In this document: piece after piece, positions 18,170-26,131 of the stretch
How positions within the stretch are numbered: position 1 is the stretch's first letter
Layout: each line of letters opens with the position of its first letter
Origin: Lysobacteraceae bacterium NML03-0222
Lineage (GTDB): Bacteria; Pseudomonadota; Gammaproteobacteria; Xanthomonadales; Xanthomonadaceae
DNA length: 64,000 nt
Assembly (NCBI GenBank): GCA_002798195.1
Contig: NWQM01000007.1
Coordinates: forward strand, 1-64,000
Direction: 5' to 3'
Translations under genes and position numbers: made by a program
Notes under the pieces: generated by a model
Told to the model about the DNA's origin: nothing
Seen by the model: only the letters and a program-made list of their open reading frames with translations
Databases searched by the model: none

Positions 18170-19168
18170 ATGAAAATTCTGGTCACAGGTGGCGGGGGCT
18201 TCTTAGGCCAAGCCCTTTGCCAAGGCTTGCGCGCACGCGGCTTTGAGGTTGTCAGCTTCAACCGCAGCCATTACCCGGCGCTGGATGAAATCGGCGTTAC
18301 CCAGATTCAGGGCGATTTGGCCAGCCGCGATGCCGTGATTCATGCCACCAGCGGCTGCAACGCCATCTTTCACAATGCCGCCAAGGCTGGCGCCTGGGGC
18401 AGCTATGCCAGCTATCACGCGGTGAATGTCACCGGCACCGAAAACGTGCTGGCGGCCTGCCGTGCACATGGCATCGACAAGCTCGTTTACACCTCGACAC
18501 CCAGCGTGACTCATCGCGCCACGCATCCGGTAGAAGGTGGCACCGCCGACAACGTGCCCTATGGCGAAAATCTCAAGGCACCGTATGCGGCCACCAAGCA
18601 GATAGCCGAGAAAATGGTGCTGGCGGCCAACAGCACAACGCTTGCCACCGTGGCGCTGCGCCCGCGCCTGATTTGGGGTGTGGGCGACAACCATCTGCTG
18701 CCGAATCTGGTCAAACGCGCCCGCGCCGGGAAGCTGGCGCTGGTCGGCGATGGTCAGAACCGGATTGACACCACCTATATCGACAATGCCGCCGATGCCC
18801 ACTTTGCCGCCTTCGCGCACTTGGCTCCCGGCAGCGCCTGTGCCGGCAAGGCGTACTTCATCAGCAATGGCGAGCCGTGGACGCTGGAAGCCACCTTGAA
18901 TGCCCTGCTCAAAGCCGCCGGCGCGCCGCCGGTCAAGCGCAAGATTCCGTTCCGCGTGGCGTATGCCGCAGGCTGGCTGGCAGAAAAACTCTGGCCGCTC
19001 ATCCAGCCCGATGGCGAGCCGCCAATGACCCCATTCCTTGCCGAGCAACTTGCCACCACCCACTGGTACAGCATGACCCCGGCGCTGCAAGATTTCGGCT
19101 ACCGGCCACAAGTGTCCATGACCGAAGGGCTGCGGCGGCTGGCGCTGGCTCATAAAATGCCCGCATGA
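18170..19168 (+). CDS. OleD-like NAD(P)-dependent reductase (3-beta-HSD/extended SDR)
   Basis: The 332-residue extended short-chain dehydrogenase has the N-terminal Rossmann motif VTGGGGFLG, the catalytic Tyr/Lys in PYAATKQ, the Ser/Thr in YTSTPSVTHR and the substrate-side NLVKRARAGK region. The sequence closely follows OleD, the 2-alkyl-3-ketoalkanoate reductase of olefin biosynthesis in Xanthomonas and Stenotrophomonas. However, oleA, oleB and oleC are not nearby, so its pathway here is open. The ATG at 18170 has GAGAG upstream and no room for the longer form, which overlaps rmuC. It overlaps ubiJ by ATGA. Confidence 0.8.
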   Translation: MKILVTGGGGFLGQALCQGLRARGFEVVSFNRSHYPALDEIGVTQIQGDLASRDAVIHATSGCNAIFHNAAKAGAWGSYASYHAVNVTGTENVLAACRAHGIDKLVYTSTPSVTHRATHPVEGGTADNVPYGENLKAPYAATKQIAEKMVLAANSTTLATVALRPRLIWGVGDNHLLPNLVKRARAGKLALVGDGQNRIDTTYIDNAADAHFAAFAHLAPGSACAGKAYFISNGEPWTLEATLNALLKAAGAPPVKRKIPFRVAYAAGWLAEKLWPLIQPDGEPPMTPFLAEQLATTHWYSMTPALQDFGYRPQVSMTEGLRRLALAHKMPA

Positions 19169-19788
19169 ATATTTCTTTGCCCTTCAATTGGAAAGTCCCG
19201 GCAGGCCGCGCCCTGCAATTGGCCTTGAACCGTGCGCTGGCGCTGGACGAAGACACCCGCACGGCGCTGGCAGCGCTGGAAGGACGGCAGGTGCAGCTGC
19301 ATCTGCAATCGCCGCCGCTGGCACTGGCCATCACCGTGATGGATGGTGCACTACAGGTAGGGCCGGCCAGTGGCGAGGCCGATTTGTCGGTGCGCGCCAG
19401 CCTGTCCGCGCTGTTGCGGCAATTGCCGCCGCTGCGCCGTGACGATGCCGCGCCGGTCGGGCAATTGCGTATTGAGGGCGATGCCGAGCTTGCGCGCCGC
19501 CTGCAAAAACTGGCCCAAGGCTTTGAACCGGACTGGGGCGAGCCATTGACGCGGGTATTTGGCGATGTGCTGGGCATGCAGATGGCCAATGGCTTTGCCT
19601 TCGCCCTGCGCCGTGCCAAAACTGCGGCACAGGGCTTTGCCAGTGACAGCGCCGACTGGCTGACCGAAGAATCCCGCGTGGTGGTGGGACGTGAAGAACT
19701 TGCGGCATTTCATGAAGATGTCGATGCCATCCGCGATGATGTCGAGCGTCTGGCCGCACGCATTGCACGCCTGGGAGCTGGCGCATGA
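19165..19788 (+). CDS. ubiJ: ubiquinone biosynthesis accessory factor UbiJ (SCP2 domain)
   Basis: Lipid-binding accessory protein of the ubiquinone biosynthesis complex. The 207 residues contain an SCP2-like fold (about residues 15-115: LEGRQVQLHLQ, LSVRASLSALLR, LRIEGDAELARRLQKL). A C-terminal helical and coiled-coil part ends in FHEDVDAIRDDVERLAARIARL. Overlaps by ATGA at both ends, with the OleD-like gene and ubiB. The usual first gene of ubiE-ubiJ-ubiB is not in the window; the OleD-like gene is in its place. Confidence 0.88.
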   Translation: MNISLPFNWKVPAGRALQLALNRALALDEDTRTALAALEGRQVQLHLQSPPLALAITVMDGALQVGPASGEADLSVRASLSALLRQLPPLRRDDAAPVGQLRIEGDAELARRLQKLAQGFEPDWGEPLTRVFGDVLGMQMANGFAFALRRAKTAAQGFASDSADWLTEESRVVVGREELAAFHEDVDAIRDDVERLAARIARLGAGA

Positions 19789-21452
19789 AGTCGGCACGCC
19801 GTATCTGGCGGATAGGCCGGGTATTGCTGCGCTATCGGCTGGATGCGCTGCTTGATGGCACGGCGGCCGAGCGCTGGTTGAAGCTGGCGCGCCCGTTTGT
19901 ACCGCGCGCCAGCGCCGATGTGCAGGCCATGCCGCGCGGTCAGCGGCTGCGCATGGTATTGCAGGAATTGGGGCCGATTTTTGTCAAAGCCGGGCAGATT
20001 CTCTCCACCCGCCGCGACCTGGTGCCCGCCGATGTGGCCGATGAACTTGCCCTGCTGCAAGACCAGGTCAAACCCTTTGATGGCGATGAGGCGCGCGGCA
20101 TCGTCGAAGCATCGCTTGGTCAAAACATTGAAGCGCTGTATTCGCGCTTTGACACCACGCCACTGGCTTCGGCCTCGATTGCCCAGGTGCACGCGGCTAC
20201 CCTGCACGATGGCCGCGAAGTGGTGGTCAAGGTGCTGCGCCCCCATATCCGCAGCCAGATTGAGGGCGATATTGCCCTGCTGTACGACCTGGCCGCCGTG
20301 GTCGAGCGCACCCATCCACGCGCCGACAAAATCCGTCCGCGTGAAGTGGTGGCGGAAATCGAATCCACCCTGGCCGCCGAGCTTGACCTGCAACGTGAGG
20401 CCGGCAACGCCAGCGTGCTGCGCCGCAACTGGCTGGAAAGCGGCGATTTGTACGTGCCGGAGGTCATCTGGACGCATACCAGCGAGCGGGTGATGACGCT
20501 GGAGCGTGTGTACGGCATCCATAGCGATGATGTGGCCGCACTCGACAATGCCGGCATCGACCGCAAGGCGCTGGCTGCCAAAGGCGTGCGCGTGTTCTAT
20601 CAGCAAGTGTTCCGCGACAATTTCTTCCACGCCGATGCCCACGCCGGCAATATCTGGGTGGACCCTGACCCGGCACGCGCGGCCAACCCGCGCTTCATCG
20701 CCCTGGATTTTGGCATCATGGGCCAGCTCTCGCGCGCCGACCAGTACTACCTGGCGGAGAACTTCATGGCGATTTTCAACCGCAACTATCGCCGCATCGC
20801 CGAGTTGCATGTGGAAGCCGGCTGGATGCCTTCGCATGTGCGCATCGACGAGCTGGAAGCCGCCGCGCGCGCCATTTGCGAGCCGTACTTTACCCGCCCG
20901 TTGTCGGAAATCTCACTGGCCGAAGTGCTGGCCAAGCTGTTCCGCATGGCGCAGCGCTATCAGCTCACCCTGCAACCGCAGTTGATTCTGCTGCAAAAGA
21001 CCTTGCTGAACATCGAAGGCGTGGGCAGGCAACTCGACCCGCAAATCGACATCTGGGCAGTGGCAAAGCCCGTGCTGGAAACCATTCTGCGCGAGCGCTA
21101 CAGCCCACGCCGGCTGCTGCGCGAAGCCGGCCAACGCCTGCCCGAATGGATGACTCGCGCCCCGGACATGCCCGGCTTGGTGCACGACTGGCTGAAGCAG
21201 CAAGTCCACGGTGGCCATCTGATTCAGATGCAGTCCGAAGATGTGCGCGTGCTCTCCAAAGACCTGCACATCATGCAAAAACGCATGATTTCCGCCGTGC
21301 TGGGCGCAGGCCTCTTGATTGTCGCCAGCGTGCTGTACGGCCTCGATGCTGGTGGCCCACGACTTACCGGCATCCCCGTCGCCACCTGGATTGCCGGCCT
21401 TGGCGGCATCTGGGCACTGTTTGCCGCCTGGCCACGGCGGCGGGTGAGATAA
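19785..21452 (+). CDS. ubiB: ubiquinone biosynthesis protein UbiB (atypical kinase/ATPase)
   Basis: ABC1/UbiB-family protein needed for ubiquinone synthesis. The 555 residues show the family-specific KxGQ motif (FVKAGQ, about 67-71), the Ala-rich loop ASASIAQVH, the Lys in VVVKVLRP, the catalytic HADAHAGN, the metal-binding LDFGIMGQL, and two C-terminal membrane segments (about 505-545). The family has an ATPase role rather than protein kinase activity. Translation is probably coupled to ubiJ. Confidence 0.95.
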   Translation: MKSARRIWRIGRVLLRYRLDALLDGTAAERWLKLARPFVPRASADVQAMPRGQRLRMVLQELGPIFVKAGQILSTRRDLVPADVADELALLQDQVKPFDGDEARGIVEASLGQNIEALYSRFDTTPLASASIAQVHAATLHDGREVVVKVLRPHIRSQIEGDIALLYDLAAVVERTHPRADKIRPREVVAEIESTLAAELDLQREAGNASVLRRNWLESGDLYVPEVIWTHTSERVMTLERVYGIHSDDVAALDNAGIDRKALAAKGVRVFYQQVFRDNFFHADAHAGNIWVDPDPARAANPRFIALDFGIMGQLSRADQYYLAENFMAIFNRNYRRIAELHVEAGWMPSHVRIDELEAAARAICEPYFTRPLSEISLAEVLAKLFRMAQRYQLTLQPQLILLQKTLLNIEGVGRQLDPQIDIWAVAKPVLETILRERYSPRRLLREAGQRLPEWMTRAPDMPGLVHDWLKQQVHGGHLIQMQSEDVRVLSKDLHIMQKRMISAVLGAGLLIVASVLYGLDAGGPRLTGIPVATWIAGLGGIWALFAAWPRRRVR

Positions 21453-21471
21453 GCTTTCAGCGGGGGACTCC

Positions 21472-21750
21472 ATGACTATTGCACTTGCAGAAATTTCAAA
21501 AAAACTAATCGCATCGGTGAGTGGGCAAATCCCGGCTCATCCACATGATGAAATCACCCAATTGGAAGTCGCCATTGAAAAACTGGGCAGCGAAATCGCA
21601 CTTTTGAATGCACGTCGCCAGACGTTGCAAGAAGGCACCGAATTGCAGCAAGTGATGCAGGAGATGATCCGCCTAAGGACATTGCAGGACAGCCTCACTA
21701 TTGACGATAAGCAAGCCATTGCCGAGATTCTGACAAGGCAGCTGTCATGA
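21472..21750 (+). CDS. small helical protein, probable antitoxin of the zeta toxin
   Basis: The 92-residue protein is almost wholly predicted helical, with heptad-like Leu/Ile spacing (EITQLEVAIEKLGSEIALLNARRQTLQ). No HTH or known domain is recognised. A GGGGG Shine-Dalgarno precedes the ATG and the stop overlaps the zeta-toxin start as ATGA. Size, all-helical character and position match an epsilon-type antitoxin, but sequence similarity to a known antitoxin cannot be claimed. Confidence 0.6.
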   Translation: MTIALAEISKKLIASVSGQIPAHPHDEITQLEVAIEKLGSEIALLNARRQTLQEGTELQQVMQEMIRLRTLQDSLTIDDKQAIAEILTRQLS

Positions 21751-22673
21751 GCCTTGTAATGACCGGAGAGCAAATTGAAGACATCGTGCAGTTGTATTTG
21801 ACGCTCTGCCAGTCAATGCACAGCACCCAGCGCCGGGAAAAGCCATTGCTGCTTCTGGTAGCCGGCCAACCCGGTGCCGGGAAAACCGGCCTTGCCGAAA
21901 CCAACAAGCAATATCTGCGTGCGCATGGCGGCTATATCCATCTGGACGCCGACCGCCTGCGCGAATTATTGCCAGGCTATGCCGCGCTTGCGGCTGCGCA
22001 TGGCGAAGCCGCCTCGGAAATCACCCAAGCCGCAGCCGGTGCTTGTGTCACCCGGCTGCGCCAATATGCGGTAGAGACACGCCGCAATATCCTTGAAGAA
22101 GGCACACTGCGCGCCGGTGCCGATACTTTCACCCGTTATATTCAGCGCATGCAGGAAGTCGGCTATCTGGTGGAACTACGGGTTCTGGCCGTGTCCCCAG
22201 AAGAAAGCCTGCTCGGCATTTACAAACGCTACGAAGGCCAGATTGCCGCACATAGCCCGGCACCGCGCTTCGTGCCGGAAGACTATCATCGCAGCACAAC
22301 CCATGCCTTGGCGCAGACCATAGCCGCGCTGGAAAAACAGGCCGACAAAGTGCTGGTATTCGACCGCCGCGGGCATGTGCTGCATCAGCATCTGCGTGGT
22401 GATGGTGACAGTGGTGCAAGTGCCATCCTCTGTGCCGCGCAACAAGACAACAATGCACAAAGCAAGGCTGCATTGGCACTAGGCTGGGATGCGATTTTCA
22501 AGACTGCCCATGCCCGCAATGCCAAGCCTGACTATCTGCAACGTATTGCACTACATCAAGCGCGCCTCCATGCAGCCATGCGAGCCGATATGGAGGCCGC
22601 AAAAATTTACGACGACAAACTGCCCGGTGCCCAAGCCTTCAGCCAGAAGTTGGCAGCGCACTCTTCCCATTGA
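21747..22673 (+). CDS. zeta-toxin family kinase
   Basis: Zeta toxins phosphorylate UDP-N-acetylglucosamine and block peptidoglycan synthesis unless bound by antitoxin. The 308 residues carry Walker A VAGQPGAGKTG, the catalytic Asp region HLDADRLRELLPGY, and EEGTLR as the expected sugar/ATP-side motif, followed by RVLAVSPEESLLG and a helical C-terminus. It overlaps the small upstream protein by 4 bp and is closed by a terminator, so the pair is a self-contained unit behind ubiB. Toxicity is inferred from the family. Confidence 0.82.
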   Translation: MSLVMTGEQIEDIVQLYLTLCQSMHSTQRREKPLLLLVAGQPGAGKTGLAETNKQYLRAHGGYIHLDADRLRELLPGYAALAAAHGEAASEITQAAAGACVTRLRQYAVETRRNILEEGTLRAGADTFTRYIQRMQEVGYLVELRVLAVSPEESLLGIYKRYEGQIAAHSPAPRFVPEDYHRSTTHALAQTIAALEKQADKVLVFDRRGHVLHQHLRGDGDSGASAILCAAQQDNNAQSKAALALGWDAIFKTAHARNAKPDYLQRIALHQARLHAAMRADMEAAKIYDDKLPGAQAFSQKLAAHSSH

Positions 22674-22678
22674 AAACA

Positions 22679-22708
22679 ACAAAGCCCCGGTTTTTGCTGG
22701 GGCTTTGT
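22679..22708 (+). terminator. terminator after the zeta toxin gene
   Basis: Perfect 10-bp stem ACAAAGCCCC (22679-22688) and complement (22699-22708), 10-nt loop, flanked by A-rich sequence on the left and weak T content on the right. It may also serve the convergent lipoprotein gene. Confidence 0.82.
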
Positions 22709-22726
22709 CTCACGCAGGGATTCAAC

Positions 22727-23242
22727 TCAACCCACGCCTTTGCACCTGCGGCGCAGAAAATAGCGGTCATCGTCAGTCACGTCCATCAGCTCTTCGCCGT
22801 CTGCGGACAGTTCAAAGCGCCAGTAAGTCAGCCACTGCTTCCCCTCATCAGGCATGTCAGCAATGATGGCCAGCTCGTTGTCCCCGTTCAGCACCACCGC
22901 CTTGATATTGCCCGTCTCGGTGAAGGCAATCGTATCTGCGGAAATGGTCATATTGCTTTCATCGTATTCGCCGGGCTTGAGGCATTTACCGCTCCAGTCG
23001 CCACGAAACCTGGCCGGGACTTCGGCAACGGCGATGGCATCAGCCGCTTGCCCTGCACAATCGCAAGTCGGCTCCACAGCCAGCGCTACCGCATCCACTT
23101 CAGCGTCTGCCGGCGCGGATACTTCCGCCACCTTGGGCGATGGCGTTTCCGCAGCCGCAGAGGGCTCAGACTTCTTGCCCAGTGGGCAACCGGCAAGCAG
23201 CAGCGTGGCCGCCAGCATCAGGGGAACTTTAACCACACGCAT
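22727..23242 (-). CDS. hypothetical lipoprotein
   Basis: The 171-residue product has a signal peptide with lipobox LLLAGC (Cys19), an Ala/Glu/Pro-rich linker to about residue 70, and a compact C-terminal domain containing a CDC motif and RFRGDWSGKCLKPGEYDESN. It is probably anchored in the outer membrane and facing the periplasm. The start at 23242 has AGGAGA 6 nt upstream, which rules out the longer form to 23332. It is divergent from the GbsR-like regulator across 134 bp. Family not recognised. Confidence 0.8.
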   Translation of the reverse strand: MRVVKVPLMLAATLLLAGCPLGKKSEPSAAAETPSPKVAEVSAPADAEVDAVALAVEPTCDCAGQAADAIAVAEVPARFRGDWSGKCLKPGEYDESNMTISADTIAFTETGNIKAVVLNGDNELAIIADMPDEGKQWLTYWRFELSADGEELMDVTDDDRYFLRRRCKGVG

Positions 23243-23341
23243 CCTTAGTCTCCTGTTTGATGAATGAAAAGTTGTGCAAGCCAAACGCTTGGCTGTTTGC
23301 ATGACGATAGCCAGAGCAGAATAAACCTGCAAATTTCACTA

Positions 23342-23369
23342 TTGACAGAAATTTCTGCAAATATATTAT
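23342..23369 (+). promoter_or_regulatory. promoter and operator of the GbsR-like regulator
   Basis: A perfect -35 TTGACA (23342-23347) and TATTAT -10 (23364-23369) are 16 bp apart. The -10 ends 7 nt before the ATG at 23377, implying a leaderless transcript. The perfect 12-bp palindrome CAGAAATTTCTG (23346-23357) overlaps the -35 and is a good autoregulatory operator candidate. The same 20-bp sequence recurs with 16 of 20 matches at 23932-23951. Confidence 0.65.
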
Positions 23370-23376
23370 CTGTGCC

Positions 23377-23901
23377 ATGCAACTGACTGATATCGAACGC
23401 CGCTTTATTGTCCACTGGGGAGAGATGGGCTCCGCCTGGGGCGTGAACCGCACCGTGGCGCAAATCCATGCACTGCTGTTCATTCACGGCCAGCCGCTGC
23501 ATGCCGAGGCCATTACCCAGACCCTGGGCGTGGCGCGCTCCAATGTCAGCAACAGCCTCAAGGAGCTGCTGAACTGGAAGCTGATCCGCACCACGCAAAT
23601 CCTCGGTGACCGGCGCGATTACTTTGAAACCTCGGGTGATGTCTGGGAGTTGTTCCGCATCATCGTGCGTGGTCGCAAAGAGCGTGAGTTCGACCCCACT
23701 ACCGTGCTGTTGCGCGAGCTGGTCAACCGCGATGACTTTGCCGAGCAGTCGCCCAATGCACAAGACCGACTGCATCAGACGCTGCGTTTCATGGAAACCA
23801 TCGGCAGCTGGAGTGATGAAATGCTGCGGCTTTCACCGCAGACGCTGGAGAAAGTGCTGCATCTGGGTGCCAGCATCCAGCGTTTTGTGCGCGACAAGTA
23901 A
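23377..23901 (+). CDS. GbsR/MarR-family transcriptional regulator
   Basis: Winged-helix DNA-binding regulator of 174 residues. The HTH (HAEAITQTLGVARSNVSNSLKELLNWKLI) lies at about residues 36-64 and the wing GDRRDYFETSGDVWELFR follows, as in GbsR-type MarR proteins. The C-terminal helices should form the dimer. It is bracketed by two copies of an operator-like sequence, one in its own promoter and one before the downstream membrane operon, so it probably controls both. No ribosome-binding site precedes the ATG. Confidence 0.9.
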   Translation: MQLTDIERRFIVHWGEMGSAWGVNRTVAQIHALLFIHGQPLHAEAITQTLGVARSNVSNSLKELLNWKLIRTTQILGDRRDYFETSGDVWELFRIIVRGRKEREFDPTTVLLRELVNRDDFAEQSPNAQDRLHQTLRFMETIGSWSDEMLRLSPQTLEKVLHLGASIQRFVRDK

Positions 23902-23931
23902 CAAGCTGTTTTTTACCCTTTAATTTCATTT

Positions 23932-23951
23932 TTAACAGAAATTACCGTAAA
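23932..23951 (+). promoter_or_regulatory. second GbsR-type operator candidate
   Basis: TTAACAGAAATTACCGTAAA matches 16 of 20 bases of the operator in the regulator promoter (23342-23361) and contains a TTAACA -35-like hexamer. It lies 62 bp before the first gene of the membrane operon. No clean -10 was found at standard spacing. Confidence 0.5.
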
Positions 23952-24012
23952 AACAGCCAATCATGAAACACATCTATTCCCAATCCGTTTCCCACCGCCC
24001 AGGAGCATTGCC

Positions 24013-24378
24013 ATGAATCTCCCGCTTTTTCTGCTCTCCATCGTCATCGCCATCATCGTGCCCATCATTGCCGTGCGCTATCTGCGCCCGATTCTTGTTC
24101 GGGTACTGGCTCGACTCTGCCATGACGAGCCCAATGGTGCCGAATTCTGGGTGCGCAGCGCTTATCTGCTAGCCGCCAGTGGCACGCTCATCCTGATGCT
24201 GCTGTTTGGCAACTTCTCCGAAAAAGCCAGCCTGCTGGATGCGCTGCATCGCGCATTGCTGCTGGTCTGCGGCGGCGTATTCATCAGCGTTGCCACGATT
24301 GCCCACCATATCTGGAAGCAGCTCGGCATCCGTCTGCCTGCCAAACCCTTGCCACCCCCAGTTCCACAGGAGTATTGA
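24013..24378 (+). CDS. hypothetical inner-membrane protein
   Basis: The 121-residue protein has three predicted membrane segments (about residues 3-25, 49-67, 80-100) and a Pro-rich tail (PAKPLPPPVPQEY). An AGGAG ribosome-binding site lies upstream. It is first of four tightly packed genes, and its stop overlaps the next start as TGATG. Function unknown. Confidence 0.75.
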   Translation: MNLPLFLLSIVIAIIVPIIAVRYLRPILVRVLARLCHDEPNGAEFWVRSAYLLAASGTLILMLLFGNFSEKASLLDALHRALLLVCGGVFISVATIAHHIWKQLGIRLPAKPLPPPVPQEY

Positions 24379-25259
24379 TGATGCACAGCCCCACGGTACT
24401 ACTCTGCGGCGCCAATGGCTTTATTGGCCGTCATATCCATGCGCGCTTGCTGCAAGCTGGCTGGCAGGTAAAAACCGCAAGTCGGCACGGGGAAGCCCGC
24501 ATCGACTTTCGCCGTGCCACCATTGCCGGGCACTGGCTGGATGCACTGCATGGCGTGGATGCGGTCATCAATGCGGTCGGCATCTTGCGCGACCATCCAA
24601 GCCAGCCGATGGCGGCAATTCACGATGCCGCGCCGCGTGCGCTGTTCGACGCCTGTGCGCAGCTGGGTATCCGCCGCGTAGTGCAAGTCTCTGCACTGGG
24701 CGTGGCCGAAGGCGATACCGCCTATGCCAGAAGCAAACGCTCGGCGGATGAGCATTTGCTGGCGCTGAATGCACAAGGTCAGCTTGATGGTGTCGTACTG
24801 CGCCCCAGTCTGGTATTTGGCATGGATGGCGATAGCACTCGGCTGTTTCTGCGCCTGGCACGGCTGCCGGTGCTGTTACTCCCCAAGGCGGTGATTCGCG
24901 CCCGGGTACAGCCATTGGCGGTGTGGGAGCTGGCCGAAGTCTGTAGCCGCTTGCTGAAAGACAACCACGATACCGGCGTACTGGAGCTGGCAGGCCCGCA
25001 GGCGCTTGGCATGGGGGCGTATATCGCCTGCCTGCGCCAGCAACTTGGCAAAACGACACCGGCCAGGGTGCTGCCACTGCCTGATGCAATCACTCATGCC
25101 GCTGCGCGCATTGGCGATGCACTGCCTCTCTCGCCGCTGTTCAGTGAAGCCTTGCAGTTGCTGGCGCGTGACAACTGCAGCGAGACCGGGCATCTTGCCC
25201 GTCTGCTGCAACGCCCGCCATGTGCGCCCGATGATTTTCTGGCCGCCGCCACGGAGTAA
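24378..25259 (+). CDS. NAD(P)-binding SDR/epimerase-like protein
   Basis: The 293-residue atypical short-chain dehydrogenase has the Rossmann motif LLCGANGFIGRHI, an NAVGIL motif and the YARSK pair (candidate catalytic Tyr/Lys), then the RPSLVFGMDG stretch typical of complex I NDUFA9-like/NmrA-like members. It is followed by a DoxX-like gene; in related bacteria these two are often fused, which supports joint function in the membrane. Substrate unknown. Confidence 0.85.
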   Translation: MMHSPTVLLCGANGFIGRHIHARLLQAGWQVKTASRHGEARIDFRRATIAGHWLDALHGVDAVINAVGILRDHPSQPMAAIHDAAPRALFDACAQLGIRRVVQVSALGVAEGDTAYARSKRSADEHLLALNAQGQLDGVVLRPSLVFGMDGDSTRLFLRLARLPVLLLPKAVIRARVQPLAVWELAEVCSRLLKDNHDTGVLELAGPQALGMGAYIACLRQQLGKTTPARVLPLPDAITHAAARIGDALPLSPLFSEALQLLARDNCSETGHLARLLQRPPCAPDDFLAAATE

Positions 25260-25264
25260 ATCGC

Positions 25265-25630
25265 ATGAGCGGCAAAGACCTGAACCTGTTGCGCCATAGC
25301 CTGATTGCCGTGTGGTGGCTGACCATCGTCACCAGCCTTGTGGAATGGAATGGACAGAGCCTGACCTTGCTGCAGGCAGGCGGTATCCAGTCCGTGCCAT
25401 TGGCACACAGCCTAATTGCCGCAGGCGTTGCGCTCGATCTGCTGCTTGCCTTGCTGCTGATGTTCTGGCCACGCCGCATCAGCTACCAAGTTTCCATGGC
25501 CGCCGTTATCGCACTCACGCTCACCGCCTCGGTTCTTTCGCCAAATCTGTGGCTGCACCCCTTGCAGCCGCTGGGCAAGAACCTGCCAATTCTCGCCATC
25601 CTGCATATCCTTGCCAGGCGCTCGTCATGA
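25265..25630 (+). CDS. DoxX-like family membrane protein
   Basis: The 121-residue protein has four predicted membrane segments, N-terminal RHSLIAVWWLTIVTSLVEW and a central LDLLLALLLMFWP. It resembles the DoxX-like partner of SDR proteins. It overlaps the next gene by ATGA, so translation is probably coupled. Biochemical role unknown. Confidence 0.75.
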   Translation: MSGKDLNLLRHSLIAVWWLTIVTSLVEWNGQSLTLLQAGGIQSVPLAHSLIAAGVALDLLLALLLMFWPRRISYQVSMAAVIALTLTASVLSPNLWLHPLQPLGKNLPILAILHILARRSS

Positions 25631-26112
25631 ACACCTATCTCATCATCAAATGGCTGCATATCCTCAGCAGCGTGCTGCTGGTTGGCACCGGCTTTGGCTC
25701 GGCGTTCTACATGTTTTTTGCCAACCGCAGCGGCAGCCTCGCCGCCCAGGCCGTCGTCACCCGACTGGTAGTGCGTGCCGATTGGTGGTTCACCACCCCC
25801 GCCGGCATCGTGCAACCCATCAGCGGGTTTTACCTGATGTATCTCACCGGCTGGGGGCTGTCTTGGGATACGCCGTGGATACTGGCAAGCCTGATTCTCT
25901 ACCTCATTGCCGGGCTGTGCTGGCTGCCGGTGGTCTGGCTGCAAATCCGCATGTCACGCATGACCGATGACGCGCTGAAAAATGGCGAAGCACTGCCAGA
26001 AAAATACTTCCGCTACGCACGGCTTTGGGAAGCCCTTGGCTACCCCGCCTTTATCGCCATGCTGGGGATTTACTATCTGATGGTGAACAAGCCGGTGTTG
26101 TGGGGAGCGTGA
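25627..26112 (+). CDS. DUF2269 family integral membrane protein
   Basis: The 161-residue protein has four membrane segments, the first with IKWLHILSSVLLVGTGFGSAFYM, which is typical of DUF2269, and conserved His and Arg residues in the first two helices. Last gene of the four-gene operon that follows the GbsR-like regulator. Function unknown. Confidence 0.82.
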   Translation: MNTYLIIKWLHILSSVLLVGTGFGSAFYMFFANRSGSLAAQAVVTRLVVRADWWFTTPAGIVQPISGFYLMYLTGWGLSWDTPWILASLILYLIAGLCWLPVVWLQIRMSRMTDDALKNGEALPEKYFRYARLWEALGYPAFIAMLGIYYLMVNKPVLWGA

Positions 26113-26131
26113 CGCATGCCCATGTGTATCA

